64,000 nucleotides of DNA from 20CM-2-65-7 sp963830455 (GCA_963830455.1 CAWHMT010000001.1:124001-188000); one strand, 5' to 3'. Positions 33,934 to 43,914 are shown, counted from the stretch's first letter. Numbers and translations: made by a program. Notes: generated by a model not told the origin, from the sequence alone.

Positions 33934-34819
33934 AGAGCACGTCGGTCAGAAGGTTGACCAGCACGAAGATCACGGACATGAACAGAATGCTGCCCTGCAC
34001 GGCCGGCAGATCGCGCCGCTCGATCGCGAGCAACACGTAGCGACCCACGCCCGGCCATGAAAATATCGTCTCCGTCAGGATGCTCCCCGTCAGATAGTTG
34101 CCAACATCGAGACCCAGCACCGTGATGATCGGCAACAGCGCGTTGCGCAGTGCATGCCGGCCGATCACCCGGCGCTCGCCCAGGCCCTTGGCGCGGGCCG
34201 TGCGAATGAAATCGGAGGGAAGAATCTCGAGCATGGCGCCGCGGGTCATGCGGGCCAGGAACGCAATCGAGCGCGTGCCGAGGGTCAGCGCCGGCAGCAC
34301 CAGGAACGCCAGGCCGCCGTAGCCGGACGGCGGCAGCCAGCGCAGCGCGACCGCAAACAGCAGGATCAGCAGCAGCCCCACCCAGTAGACCGGGAACGAG
34401 ATCCCGACGTACGCAATCAACATGCTGAGCCGATCGACGGCACCGCCCGGCCGGATCGCCGCCAGCACCCCCAGGGTGATCCCGCAGGTCGCGGCGAGCA
34501 GCATGGCGGCGCCCGCGAGCTGGAGCGTCTTGGGAAACCGCTCCACCAGATCGCCGAGCACGGGGCGCTGGGTGATGTACGAGCGGCCCAGGTCGCCGCG
34601 CAGGACGCCCCAGACATAGTGTCCGAATTGCGCCGGGAGCGGCTCGTCGAGATGCAGCTCGGCGCGCAGGCGCGCGATCGTCGCCGAGTCGGCGCGTTCG
34701 CCGACCATTTCGGCGACCGGGTCCCCGGGGACGACGTTCAATAAAAGGAAGGCGACGACGAGAACACCGAAGAGCGTCGGAATTGTCGCCAGCAACCGCC
34801 TAGCGATCAGCGGCAACAC
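33899..34819 (-). CDS. Oligopeptide-type ABC transporter permease (DppB-like)
   Basis: A 306-residue inner-membrane permease of the DppB/OppB family, six hydrophobic segments, with NVVPGDPVAEMVGERA near the N-terminus and the EAA-loop region FIRTARAKGLGERRVIGRHALRNALLPII that contacts the ATPase. It forms the channel for peptides or nickel together with a DppC partner and ATPases. Neither is present in this window; the gene is followed directly by dacB (35-base overlap) and preceded by its substrate-binding protein (20-base overlap). Confidence 0.9.
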   Translation of the reverse strand: MLPLIARRLLATIPTLFGVLVVAFLLLNVVPGDPVAEMVGERADSATIARLRAELHLDEPLPAQFGHYVWGVLRGDLGRSYITQRPVLGDLVERFPKTLQLAGAAMLLAATCGITLGVLAAIRPGGAVDRLSMLIAYVGISFPVYWVGLLLILLFAVALRWLPPSGYGGLAFLVLPALTLGTRSIAFLARMTRGAMLEILPSDFIRTARAKGLGERRVIGRHALRNALLPIITVLGLDVGNYLTGSILTETIFSWPGVGRYVLLAIERRDLPAVQGSILFMSVIFVLVNLLTDVLYAKADPRVAYD

Positions 34820-36389
34820 GTGCCTTGGTCCAGCGCTGGCCGTTGAAGATCACCGCGACGTCCCAGCCTTCGAGGGACGGCTGCGCGGCCCACAAATCGA
34901 CCGGGAACCAGAGATAGATCCAGGGTGCGGCCTCGAACACGCGGCTGTCGATCCGCCGGTAGAGCGCCTCGCGCGCCCCCTGATCGACCGTGCGGCGGGC
35001 CAGGAGCAGGAGCGAATCGGTCACGGCATCACTGTAGAAGGAGTAGTTGCCTCCCGGTCCGAAGCTCGCGCTGGAAAAGAGCGGGTACAGGAAGTTGTCA
35101 GCGTCGGGGTAATCGGCCCACCAGTCGAGCACCGCCATGTCGGTGTCGCCCTTGCGCACGGCCTCCCGCATGCTGGATGCGTCGCGCGACACGATCTCGA
35201 CACGAATCCCGACCGCGGCCAGCTGGGCCTGGAGCGCCTGCGCTACGCGCCCCAGCTCGATATTGGTCCCCGAACGCCACAACTGCACGGCAAAGCCCTG
35301 GTCTGAAACGCCGGCTGCTCGCAGCAGCGCGCGCGCCGCGGCCGTGTCGTATGCATACGGCTTGCGGCCGGGGTCGCTGCCGCCGAGCGCGGGGGGGATC
35401 GATCCGGCGGCGGCGACGCCGCGGTTGCTCCACACGGTGCGCAGAATCTCGGGGACGTTGACCGCGAGATTCATGGCGCGGCGCACCCTGGGATCGCGCA
35501 ACGGGCCTCGGGCGTTGTTGAGCGCGACGTAGATCACCCGCAGTGCCGGTTTCCTGTGCAGCCAATCAGGGTGCTCGCGTTCCCATTTGACCGTCTCACC
35601 GAACGGGATCTCGGCGACCGAGAGTCGGCCCGCGAGAAACTCGGCCGCGCGCGTGAGCGGCTCGGGAACGATCCGCACGGTGAGCGACTCGCTTTTCGGA
35701 GCGCCGTCCCAGTACGTCGCGTTGGCCGCGAACCGCAGATAGTCGTCGTGTTGCCACGCCACGAACCGCCACGGTCCGGTGCCCACGGGCCGCTGTCCCA
35801 GATCGGCCGGTGGGGACGACGGCACGATCGCCGCGACCGGCATCGCGAGGAACTTCGGAAAGACGGCGAGGGGCTCGGTGAGCGTAAATGCGATCGCCGT
35901 GTCGCCCAGCACTTCGATCCCGCGGACGTCGCGCGCGCGGCCGTCGGCAAAATCGGCTGCGCCGGCGATCGGCAACAGCGGCCAGACCCGGCCGCCGCGC
36001 GTCTGGGGGTTCAGCACTCGAACGAACGCGCGCTGCACGTCGGCGGCGACGAGCGGCCGGCCGTCATGAAACGTGACCCCGGAGCGGAGATGGAATACAT
36101 AGCGTTGCCCGCGCCGGTCCGCCGTCCAGCGATCGGAGAGTGCCGGCAGCAGCCGGCCGTCGGGATCGAACTGGGTGAGTCCGTCGAACAGGAGCGTCAC
36201 CATTTCGCCCGTCGGCACGTCGGTCGAGAGCGCCGGATCGAGCGAGCGCGGGTCGTAGCTCTCGTAATAGACGAGTCCCTGACTCTGCTCGTTGCCGGTC
36301 CGACCGGAGCAAGCGCCGAGAAAACAGAGGAACAGCGCGGTTTTCGCGGTGTCGAAAAGGTTGACAGTACGGAGCAAGTGTCGCAACAT
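34800..36389 (-). CDS. Oligopeptide-type ABC transporter substrate-binding lipoprotein
   Basis: A substrate-binding protein of the extracellular solute-binding family 5 (about 529 residues), lipid-anchored through ALFLCFLGACSG. Family features: YYESYDPRSLDPALSTDVPTGEMV, the DGLTQFDPDGRLLPALSDRW opening strand, VTFHDGRPLVAADVQRAF, GTGPWRFVAW, and the C-terminal VIFNGQRW. The ATG at 36389 is preferred over 36404; a promoter -10 overlaps it, so an even later TTG at 36377 is possible. With the permease it would import short peptides, plausibly murein fragments given dacB next door, but that is inference. Confidence 0.9.
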   Translation of the reverse strand: MLRHLLRTVNLFDTAKTALFLCFLGACSGRTGNEQSQGLVYYESYDPRSLDPALSTDVPTGEMVTLLFDGLTQFDPDGRLLPALSDRWTADRRGQRYVFHLRSGVTFHDGRPLVAADVQRAFVRVLNPQTRGGRVWPLLPIAGAADFADGRARDVRGIEVLGDTAIAFTLTEPLAVFPKFLAMPVAAIVPSSPPADLGQRPVGTGPWRFVAWQHDDYLRFAANATYWDGAPKSESLTVRIVPEPLTRAAEFLAGRLSVAEIPFGETVKWEREHPDWLHRKPALRVIYVALNNARGPLRDPRVRRAMNLAVNVPEILRTVWSNRGVAAAGSIPPALGGSDPGRKPYAYDTAAARALLRAAGVSDQGFAVQLWRSGTNIELGRVAQALQAQLAAVGIRVEIVSRDASSMREAVRKGDTDMAVLDWWADYPDADNFLYPLFSSASFGPGGNYSFYSDAVTDSLLLLARRTVDQGAREALYRRIDSRVFEAAPWIYLWFPVDLWAAQPSLEGWDVAVIFNGQRWTKARVAADR

Positions 36390-36414
36390 AGCAAAGATTG
36401 GCAAACTACGTCAA
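36385..36414 (-). promoter_or_regulatory. Possible promoter for the binding-protein/permease/dacB unit
   Basis: TTGACG (36409-36414) and TATGTT (36385-36390) are separated by 18 bases on the minus strand. Transcription would start near 36378, inside the first codons of the binding-protein gene, so if real it favours the later start. The divergent Omp85 gene starts at 36415, so both promoters share this short segment. Confidence 0.35.
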
Positions 36415-38565
36415 TTGCGCGTCATACACCTCTTATCGCTCGCCGCGCTCACGGCGACAACCGTCCTGTCCGCTCAAGATCAGGAGCGTGTGGTACGGGG
36501 TCTGTGGTTCGAGGGTAACCGAGCCTACGACAACGTAACGCTCGCGAGCGTCATCGCGACCACGAAGTCGAGCTGGTGGGCAAGCTCCGCCTGGGTGCGC
36601 TGGATCGGGCTGGGCGAGAAGCGCTACCTCAGCGAAATCGAATTCCGCCGCGACGTCGTCCGTCTCATCCTCTTCTATCGTCAAAGTGGTTACATGAACG
36701 CGGTCGTGGACACGCTGGTGCGTCGCACGCCGCGCGACGTCTACATCACGTTCCGCATTCATGAAGGTGAGCCGGTTCGTGTCGTGCGCCTCGACGTGCT
36801 GGGCGTGGACGAGATCCTCAATGTCTCGAAGCTCAAGCGTGACCTGCCACTGCGAGTTGGCGACCCGTTCAATCGGTTCCTCCTGCAAGCGTCCGCGGAC
36901 ACGATTGTCGCGCGCCTGCGCAACGGCGGCTACCCCTACGCCGAAGTGCTGCGGAACTTCGATTCGGAGGCCGCCGCGTTGAAGGCGGAAGTGACGCTGG
37001 ACGCGCAGCCCGGGCCCCGGATGCGCGTGGGCGAAGTGGAGATTCGGGGACTGCGCGACGTCGACACGGGCACCATACGCCGCGTGACGTCGGTGCGGCC
37101 GGGCAATCTGTTCAAGCAGGACGCCCTGTATCAAACCCAGCGCGATCTGTACGGGATCGGCGTCTTCAAGACCGTCAACGTCGTACTCATCGACTCGCTC
37201 CCGCCGCAGGAAACGACGCCGACTGATTCCACCGTGCGGGTGCAGATCGAGGTCCAGGAAGGACAGCGCCACCAGGTGCGTACGGGCGCGGGGTACGGCA
37301 CGTACGACTGCTTCCGGGTGCAGAGTGGCTGGATCGCGAACGATTTTCTCGGCGGCGCCCGCGCGCTCGACCTCTCGGCGAAGGTCTCGAAGCTCGGCGC
37401 GGGGACGCCGACGCGACCCACCGGATTAAATCAGTTCTGTAATCCGTTCAAAGGGACGTGGACCATCGACACGCTGGACTACACGTTCGGCGTCACGCTG
37501 CGACAGCCGGCATTCCTGTCGAAGTCGCATCTGCTGACACTCGGCTTTGCGGCGGAGCGGCGCTCCGAGTTTGGGATCTACACGCGCGAGGCGATCGGCG
37601 GCAACCTCGACGTGACGTTCAATCCACGTGGCCGGCTCCCGGTAACGGTCGGCTACTCCTATTCGGTGGGACGCACCACCGCTTCCGACGCCGTGTACTG
37701 CTACCTGTTCCGCCTGTGCGATGAAGCGAGCCGAAATTTCCTGAAGCGTCCGCGGCAATTCGGTGCGGTGAGCGTGATCGTGACGCGCAATCGGACGAAT
37801 TCGCTCCTGGATCCGACCGAGGGCAGTCTGCTGACCGTGAGCGTGCTGAACGCGTCGCGGCTGTTCGGGTCGCAGCCACCCTACGAGTTCAATCGCGGCG
37901 AGGCGGAGTTCTCGAGGTATCACCGGATCGGCCGCGGGACAGTGTTCGCGTGGCGGGTCCGCGGCGGAGTGATCCTGCCGCGCAACATCGATCTCGCCGG
38001 GCAAAACGTGGCGTACGTACCCCCCGACCAGCGCTTCTACGGTGGCGGCCCAACCTCCGTGCGCGGATACGGTCGTAATGAGCTGGGACCGCGCGTGTAT
38101 GTGGTGAGCGACACGACCGACGCGACGGGAGTTGACCAGGCCGCGACGTTGCGTGCCGGGGAGAAGGTGTTCAAAGGCGTGCGCACGACACCCACCGGCG
38201 GCAACACAGCCCTCGTGCTCAACGCCGAGCTTCGCATGCCTTCCCCGATTCTGTCGCAGCGGATGCGACTCGGGCTATTCGTCGATGCCGGGCAGGTGTG
38301 GGCGCGTGGGAGGGAGTTGTTCAGCATCAGCGGGCTGCGCGTGACCCCCGGCATGGGGGTCCGATTCTCTACGCCACTCGGGCCTGTGCGCATCGACGCC
38401 GCGTACAACGGCTATCCGCTGGACCGAGGCCCGCTCCTATTTGCGCCGGCGCCTCCGGACACGGGTGCCATCATCGTCATTCGTGACGAGTACCCTCCCC
38501 TGCGTGCGCAGAAGACGTTCTGGCAACAGGTCGTGGTTCAATTCGCGGTAGGGCAGGCCTTCTAG
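36415..38565 (+). CDS. Omp85-family outer-membrane protein (BamA/TamA-like)
   Basis: A 716-residue outer-membrane insertase-type protein. A signal peptide (RVIHLLSLAALTATTVLSAQ) follows a TTG start at 36415; upstream in-frame codons overlap the divergent gene and lack homologous sequence. POTRA domains occupy about 20-320 (GLWFEGNRAYDNVTLASVI; VRVVRLDVLGVDEILNVSKL; MRVGEVEIRGLRDVDTGTIRR), and the barrel with the RFYGGGPTSVRGYGRNELGP motif (L6 loop, VRGY) and GNTALVLNAELRMP follows to the C-terminal GQAF. It stands one base before tamB, so it is best seen as the TamA partner of TamB, or a BamA paralogue. Confidence 0.9.
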   Translation: MRVIHLLSLAALTATTVLSAQDQERVVRGLWFEGNRAYDNVTLASVIATTKSSWWASSAWVRWIGLGEKRYLSEIEFRRDVVRLILFYRQSGYMNAVVDTLVRRTPRDVYITFRIHEGEPVRVVRLDVLGVDEILNVSKLKRDLPLRVGDPFNRFLLQASADTIVARLRNGGYPYAEVLRNFDSEAAALKAEVTLDAQPGPRMRVGEVEIRGLRDVDTGTIRRVTSVRPGNLFKQDALYQTQRDLYGIGVFKTVNVVLIDSLPPQETTPTDSTVRVQIEVQEGQRHQVRTGAGYGTYDCFRVQSGWIANDFLGGARALDLSAKVSKLGAGTPTRPTGLNQFCNPFKGTWTIDTLDYTFGVTLRQPAFLSKSHLLTLGFAAERRSEFGIYTREAIGGNLDVTFNPRGRLPVTVGYSYSVGRTTASDAVYCYLFRLCDEASRNFLKRPRQFGAVSVIVTRNRTNSLLDPTEGSLLTVSVLNASRLFGSQPPYEFNRGEAEFSRYHRIGRGTVFAWRVRGGVILPRNIDLAGQNVAYVPPDQRFYGGGPTSVRGYGRNELGPRVYVVSDTTDATGVDQAATLRAGEKVFKGVRTTPTGGNTALVLNAELRMPSPILSQRMRLGLFVDAGQVWARGRELFSISGLRVTPGMGVRFSTPLGPVRIDAAYNGYPLDRGPLLFAPAPPDTGAIIVIRDEYPPLRAQKTFWQQVVVQFAVGQAF

Positions 38566-38566
38566 G

Positions 38567-41500
38567 ATGATCCGGCGCTCGCTCGGGGTCGCGCTCTGGT
38601 CACTGGTCGGCCTGCTCGCGTGCCTGCTCGGCGCGCTCAACGCGCTCGTCGGCACCCGCGCCGGCCGCACGATGCTGGCCCGCATCGCGACCGTCGCCGT
38701 GGAGAACGCGGTGGCCGGCTCCATCAGCGTGGGCGAGGTCCGCGGCCCGCTGCTCACCGGCGTGGTGCTCTCCGACGTGCGGGTGCTCGATCCCGATTCG
38801 ACGCTGGTCGCGTTCCTGCCCCGCGCCGAGCTGGGCTACAACCCGATCGATTTCGCCGCCGGCCGCATCGTGTTCATGGAGGTGCGGCTGGACCGCCCGT
38901 TCATCAATATCGTCCAGCACCGGAACGGCAAGACCAACCTCGACGAGCTGCTGCGTCTGGGTGAGAAGGACACGGTGAAGGTGACGCCGCTCGGTCCCAC
39001 CGGACCGCGTTCGCTCATCCTGCTGCGCAACGTGCAGCTCGTCGACGGCACGCTGATCCTCCGGCTGCAGAAACACGGGGAGGCGAGCAAAGAGGAGGAA
39101 ATCGAATCCTCGAACGAGGACGGGCGCTATCGCCTGCGGCGGTTCGAGCACCTCAACGCGCGGCTCGCGGCGCTGCGCATTCAGGCGCCGCGCGAGCGGG
39201 GCATTCGGATCGACATCCTGCGGCTGGCAACAGAGAGCAGCGATCCCAAGGTGTCGATCGACGACGCGGCGGGGCGCGTGACGATCGACGGCCGAACGAT
39301 GGATGTCGATCTCGCGCGCGTGCGTTTCCCCGCGACCCAGTTCAGCGCCCGCGGGACGGTGCAGTGGCCGCATGACACGCTGCTGTGGGATCTCGCGATG
39401 CGCGCCGACTCGGCGACTCTGGCCGATATCCGCTTCATCGACCCGCGCTTTCCGGACGACGCCGTGCTGCGCGGCGGTGTGCGGCTCGCCTCGCATGGGG
39501 GCCGGCTCCTGGAGATTCAGCTGCGCCCCCTCGATCTGCGCTTCGGGGCGGGCCGGCTCACGGGGGGTGTCAACGCGTTCAGCGCTGCCGATTCCGGTCT
39601 CGTCGCGCTGCGCCAGGGTGACCTCGTGGCGCGCGACCTGTCCCTCGATCTCGCGCGCGTGTACATCGACTCGCTCCCGTTCTACGGCCGCCTGTCGGGA
39701 CAGACCATCGTCGATGGTCCGATGAGCGCCCTGAAGATCGAAACGGTATGGTCGTTCCGTGATTCGCTCGTGCCGGGATGGCCCGAGTCGCAGATCCAGG
39801 GCAAGGGCGAAGTCGGCGTGGGTCGTGACCTCGCGTTCCAACCGTTCGTGATCGATGCCGCCCGGATCGACCTGGGAACGGTGCGCCGGCTCGCGCCGGC
39901 GGTGGATCTCCAGGGCGAGCTCGATGCGACCGGAACGCTCACCGGAACCCTCGAGAATGCGATGTTCAGCGGCACGCTCCGCCATCACGACGCCGATCGC
40001 TCCGTCAGCGTGATCCGTGGCGTGGTGGGACTCGACTTCCGCGGCGACGTCATGGCCGTCTTCACCGATGTACACGCCGATTCGCTCGCGCTCGACGGTC
40101 TGACGAGCCGCATGCAGGGCTTTCCATTGAAGGGGTCGCTGGCCGGCACGATCCGTCTGAATGGCCCGCTGAGCGGAGTCGAAACCCACGCCAACCTCGA
40201 GATGCTTGGCGGCGGAGGCGTAGTGCGCGGGGACGGGACGTTGCTGCTGGGCGCGCGCGAGGTCCATCCCGGACTGGGCGCGCGCGACTTCACGCTGCGC
40301 GCGTTCGACCTGAACCTGCAGCGCTGGCTCGTGCCGCGCGCGCCGCCGTCGCGCTTGACGTTTACCGCCAGCGGCAGCATCGCCGGTGACAGCACCACGC
40401 CGCCCACCGGCTCCCTGTCCGTGACCCTGGGGCCGTCCCTGTTTGCGGGAACGATCATCGACAGCGGCAAGGCCGCGATTCGCTTCGATGAAGGCCGGCT
40501 CCAGGTCGATTCCCTGCGCATCACGCAGCCGGGGTTGCTGACGCGCGCCCACGGGTCGCTCGGCTGGAAACGGCCCGATCGCGGCACGCTGGAGCTCGAT
40601 GTCGCCGCCGACAGTCTCAGCGTCCTCGATTCACTCGTCACCTGGATCGCGGGACCAGCGGTAACAGGCACCACTCCCGACGATGCGCTCAAGGGCACCG
40701 CCCGAGTGCGGCTCACCCTCGACGGCGCGCTCGACGGCTTCGGAATTCGTGGGGAGGCGCAGCTTGCGGACGTGCGGTGGCGCGGCGTGCGCATGTTCAG
40801 GGGAAAGGCACAGGTCGAGTATGAGCCGCGCGGCACGCCGGCGCCGACGTTCGATGCCAAGGCCGAGTTCGACTCGGTCGCGTACGGACGTCTTGGATTC
40901 GGCGCCGCCACGGCGCGTGCGACGGGGTCGCGGGACTCGTTGAGCTGGTTCGCCCGCTCGCGCGTCGGCGATCTTGGGGCGTTCCTTGCCGGCGGGCGGT
41001 ACACGCGTCCTGACGGCGAGCACGGTGTGCAGCACGTCAGCGTGGACTCGCTCGCCGTGCTGCTGCCGAGCGGCATCTGGTTCCTCGAGCATCCGACGGC
41101 GCTCGCATTCGGTGATTCGGTGCTGCACGTCGACTCGACGACGCTCGCGAACTCGGCGGGCGCCGGACGGCTCACGGTCTCCGGCGACCTCCCCGAGCGC
41201 GGTCTCATCAATGCCCATGTGTCGCTCGAGAGCTTCCCGCTCACCGGGATTTACGCGCTGCTGCAGAAGGACACGGTCGGTGTGGCGGGCGCGGTTACCG
41301 CCGCCATGGCCGCGAGCGGCACGCGCGCCAACCCCGCGTATACGGCGTCGTTTGCGTTTTCCAACGCCGCGTTCGGCTCGTTTCGCGCGCCGTTCATGGA
41401 CGGGATCATCGATTATCGGGGCCGGCGGCTCAACGGCGAAGTGCACCTGTGGCGATCGGGCCAACAGGTCCTCAACGTCACCGCGCACCTGCCGCTCGAT

Positions 41501-42985
41501 CTCGCGCTCGTCCCGGTCGCGCAACGGCAGCTTCCGGACACGCTGTCCGTCCAGGCGCGCGCCGACAGCGTCGACCTCGGCGTGCTCGCCGCAGTCACGA
41601 ATTCGGTTCGGCAGGTCGAGGGCGTGTTCACGGCCAATGTGGGAATCGGCGGCACGTGGGAAGCGCCGCTGCTCCGGGGGGAACTCGAGATCGAAAACGC
41701 GGCGGCGAGCATTCCCGCGCTGAACGTGCGTTACACGAAGGTGAACGGAGGGCTCGTGCTGCGGGGCGATACCATCCGCATCGACAGCATCACGGCCGTG
41801 AGCGAGCGCGGCCGCGCCGCAGTGGGTGGATACATCCGACTGGAGCGGCTCACCAAGCCGGCGCTCGCCCTGAACATCACGACTGCCGAGTTCAAGGCGC
41901 TCGATCTGCGCGGATATTTGACGCTCACCGCCAGCGGCCACGTGACGCTGACCGGTCCCGTCATGGGGGCGACGCTGGCGGGGCGCGGGACCGCCACCTC
42001 GGGCGTGTTGCACTTCGCCGATCTCGTCAACAAGCGCGTCGTCAACCTCGAAGAACCGTGGGTGCAGGATCTCATCGACACGTCGCTGATTCGCCAGCAG
42101 CGCCTGGCTCCCGAGTTCCAGAGCCTGTTCTTCGACAGCCTGCGCGTGCGCGACCTGCAGCTCACCATGGGCGAGGATGTCTGGCTGCGCTCCAACGAAG
42201 CCAACATCCAGCTGAAAGGTTCGGTCACGGTGAATAAGGTCGGGAGCACCTACCTGCTCAGCGGCGTACTCCAGGCGCCGCGCGGAACGTACCGGCTGAT
42301 CATCGGCCCGGTGACGCGCGAATTCGTGGTCAGTCGCGGGAGCGTGCGTTACTTCGGGACACCCGACCTCGATGCCGAGCTCGACATCGAGGCGAAGCAC
42401 GTCGTGCACACCATGCCGGGAACGGGCCAAGCGCCGGAGATCACGGTGGTCGCCCATATCGGCGGCACCTTGCGCCTGCCGCGGCTCCGGCTCGAAGCCG
42501 AGCGCGCCGACCGCGACTATTCGCAGGCGGAGCTGCTCTCGTATCTCGTCACCGGCAAGCCGTCGTTCGAGCTGGGCGGCGGAGAAGGGGCATTCGTTCG
42601 GAACGCCGCCAGCGTGCTGCTGTCAGCCTCTGCGGGCGAGCTGGAGCGCACGGTGGTCTCGGATCTGGGCGTTCCGCTCGACTACTTCGAAATCCGTCCG
42701 GGGGATCCGACCAACCCGTTCTCGGGCGCGCAAGTCGCGGCGGGCTGGGCCATCGGCGACAAGACGTTCCTCGTCTTGAATGCCAACTTCTGCAAAAGCA
42801 GCGCCCGTCAGGGGCGCTTCACGAACACCTTGGGCGCGACGTTGCAATTCCGTTTCAGTCCCGAGTGGCGCACCGAGGCGAGCTTCGAGCCAGTCCAGAA
42901 TTGCGCGTTCGCCGATCCCAACGGTCTCAACAAGGACCTGCGACAGCAGATGGGCTTCGACCTCTTCTGGGAGCGCCGCTACTGA
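38567..42985 (+). CDS. tamB: Translocation and assembly module protein TamB (DUF490)
   Basis: A very large (1472-residue) periplasm-spanning protein of the AsmA/TamB class, which forms a hydrophobic groove thought to carry phospholipids or aid outer-membrane protein assembly. An N-terminal membrane anchor (VALWSLVGLLACLLGALNALVG) is followed by an AsmA-like segment and long beta-helix repeats. The C-terminal DUF490 domain (about 1150-1472) contains QLTMGEDVWLRSNEANIQLKG, ILQAPRGTYRLIIGPVTREFVVSRG and YFEIRPGDPTNPFSG. The gene is continuous with Omp85 (one base gap) and shares one base with the following lipid kinase. Confidence 0.92.
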   Translation: MIRRSLGVALWSLVGLLACLLGALNALVGTRAGRTMLARIATVAVENAVAGSISVGEVRGPLLTGVVLSDVRVLDPDSTLVAFLPRAELGYNPIDFAAGRIVFMEVRLDRPFINIVQHRNGKTNLDELLRLGEKDTVKVTPLGPTGPRSLILLRNVQLVDGTLILRLQKHGEASKEEEIESSNEDGRYRLRRFEHLNARLAALRIQAPRERGIRIDILRLATESSDPKVSIDDAAGRVTIDGRTMDVDLARVRFPATQFSARGTVQWPHDTLLWDLAMRADSATLADIRFIDPRFPDDAVLRGGVRLASHGGRLLEIQLRPLDLRFGAGRLTGGVNAFSAADSGLVALRQGDLVARDLSLDLARVYIDSLPFYGRLSGQTIVDGPMSALKIETVWSFRDSLVPGWPESQIQGKGEVGVGRDLAFQPFVIDAARIDLGTVRRLAPAVDLQGELDATGTLTGTLENAMFSGTLRHHDADRSVSVIRGVVGLDFRGDVMAVFTDVHADSLALDGLTSRMQGFPLKGSLAGTIRLNGPLSGVETHANLEMLGGGGVVRGDGTLLLGAREVHPGLGARDFTLRAFDLNLQRWLVPRAPPSRLTFTASGSIAGDSTTPPTGSLSVTLGPSLFAGTIIDSGKAAIRFDEGRLQVDSLRITQPGLLTRAHGSLGWKRPDRGTLELDVAADSLSVLDSLVTWIAGPAVTGTTPDDALKGTARVRLTLDGALDGFGIRGEAQLADVRWRGVRMFRGKAQVEYEPRGTPAPTFDAKAEFDSVAYGRLGFGAATARATGSRDSLSWFARSRVGDLGAFLAGGRYTRPDGEHGVQHVSVDSLAVLLPSGIWFLEHPTALAFGDSVLHVDSTTLANSAGAGRLTVSGDLPERGLINAHVSLESFPLTGIYALLQKDTVGVAGAVTAAMAASGTRANPAYTASFAFSNAAFGSFRAPFMDGIIDYRGRRLNGEVHLWRSGQQVLNVTAHLPLDLALVPVAQRQLPDTLSVQARADSVDLGVLAAVTNSVRQVEGVFTANVGIGGTWEAPLLRGELEIENAAASIPALNVRYTKVNGGLVLRGDTIRIDSITAVSERGRAAVGGYIRLERLTKPALALNITTAEFKALDLRGYLTLTASGHVTLTGPVMGATLAGRGTATSGVLHFADLVNKRVVNLEEPWVQDLIDTSLIRQQRLAPEFQSLFFDSLRVRDLQLTMGEDVWLRSNEANIQLKGSVTVNKVGSTYLLSGVLQAPRGTYRLIIGPVTREFVVSRGSVRYFGTPDLDAELDIEAKHVVHTMPGTGQAPEITVVAHIGGTLRLPRLRLEAERADRDYSQAELLSYLVTGKPSFELGGGEGAFVRNAASVLLSASAGELERTVVSDLGVPLDYFEIRPGDPTNPFSGAQVAAGWAIGDKTFLVLNANFCKSSARQGRFTNTLGATLQFRFSPEWRTEASFEPVQNCAFADPNGLNKDLRQQMGFDLFWERRY

Positions 42986-43914
42986 TGACACGCGCGCTCT
43001 TGATCAGCAATCCATTTGCGTCGCGTGCCCATAGTGGTGCGGTCACGGCAATCCGGGACATCCTCGAGCGTGGCGGCTGGAAGGTGGACGTACACACCAC
43101 CACCGGACCCGGTGACGCCCGCGGCGTCGCCGAGCAGGCGCGCGGCGCGGGATTCGACGTGTTCGTGAGCCACGGCGGCGACGGGACCGCGATGCAGGTG
43201 GCAGCCGGGATCGCGGGCACGGGCATTACGCTCGGCCTCGTGCCGGGCGGGACCGGGAACGTGCTCGCCCGGAATCTGAGTCTTCCGAGCAACGCGGCGC
43301 GCGCGGCGCGCGCCTTGCTCAACGCTCGGCGTCTGCAAATCGATCTGGGTATCGTCGAGCGGAACGATGGACCGCACTACTTCGCGGTCGTGGCCGGCAC
43401 CGGTTTCGACGCGCAACTGATGGCGGACACGGGGCTGCAGGCCAAGCGCCGCTGGAAGTCCGTTGCGTACGTGGCCAGCGCCGTAACGAGTTTGTCCACG
43501 GTCCACAGCGTGCCGCACCGGGTGATCGTCGACGGCACGGCCTACGACATTCATGCAGCGATGCTGCTGGTGCTGAACTGCGGCAAACTGTCGCCCGGCT
43601 TCCTCAACCTGCGCCACGGTCTCGTGCCCGATGACGGGTGGTTGGACATCGTCGCGCTCGATGCCGACGGCGCGTTTCAGGGCGTGAGTGCCGTGGTCGA
43701 GCTCCTCCTCGGAGGAGGGTCCAAGGGGCGCCGCGTCTGGTGGGCGCGAGGTCGGAGCATTCGCGTCGAGACCCCGGGCAGTGGAGGGCGTCCCGTACAG
43801 CTCGACGGCGAGGTCACGGGCTCCACCCCGTTCGAAGCTCGGCTGCTGTCGGGCGGGTTGAACGTGCTGGTCGGTCGCGACTTCAAGGCACATCAGGTTG
43901 GCACCTTGCGATGA
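42985..43914 (+). CDS. Diacylglycerol/lipid kinase family protein (YegS/DagK-like)
   Basis: A 309-residue ATP-dependent lipid kinase of the DAGK catalytic family. The nucleotide-binding FVSHGGDGTAMQVAAGI (GGDGT, near 62) and TLGLVPGGTGNVLARNL are the signature elements, followed by VVAGTGFDAQLMADT. The start MTRALLISNPFASR matches relatives such as YegS and DgkB. The enzyme would phosphorylate diacylglycerol or a related lipid. Its start shares one base with the tamB stop, and its stop overlaps the next gene by four (ATGA). Being next to tamB fits with a role in membrane-lipid balance. Confidence 0.9.
   Translation: MTRALLISNPFASRAHSGAVTAIRDILERGGWKVDVHTTTGPGDARGVAEQARGAGFDVFVSHGGDGTAMQVAAGIAGTGITLGLVPGGTGNVLARNLSLPSNAARAARALLNARRLQIDLGIVERNDGPHYFAVVAGTGFDAQLMADTGLQAKRRWKSVAYVASAVTSLSTVHSVPHRVIVDGTAYDIHAAMLLVLNCGKLSPGFLNLRHGLVPDDGWLDIVALDADGAFQGVSAVVELLLGGGSKGRRVWWARGRSIRVETPGSGGRPVQLDGEVTGSTPFEARLLSGGLNVLVGRDFKAHQVGTLR

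Noticed and set aside
36361..36390. Plus-strand promoter with perfect TTGACA for the Omp85 gene
   Set aside because: The -10 at correct spacing is very poor (CAACAT), so it is not listed as a feature.
38600..40552. A 650-codon minus-strand open frame opposite tamB
   Set aside because: Composition is Arg/Glu/His/Gln-rich without domain features; it mirrors tamB codon usage. The same holds for 40631-42457.
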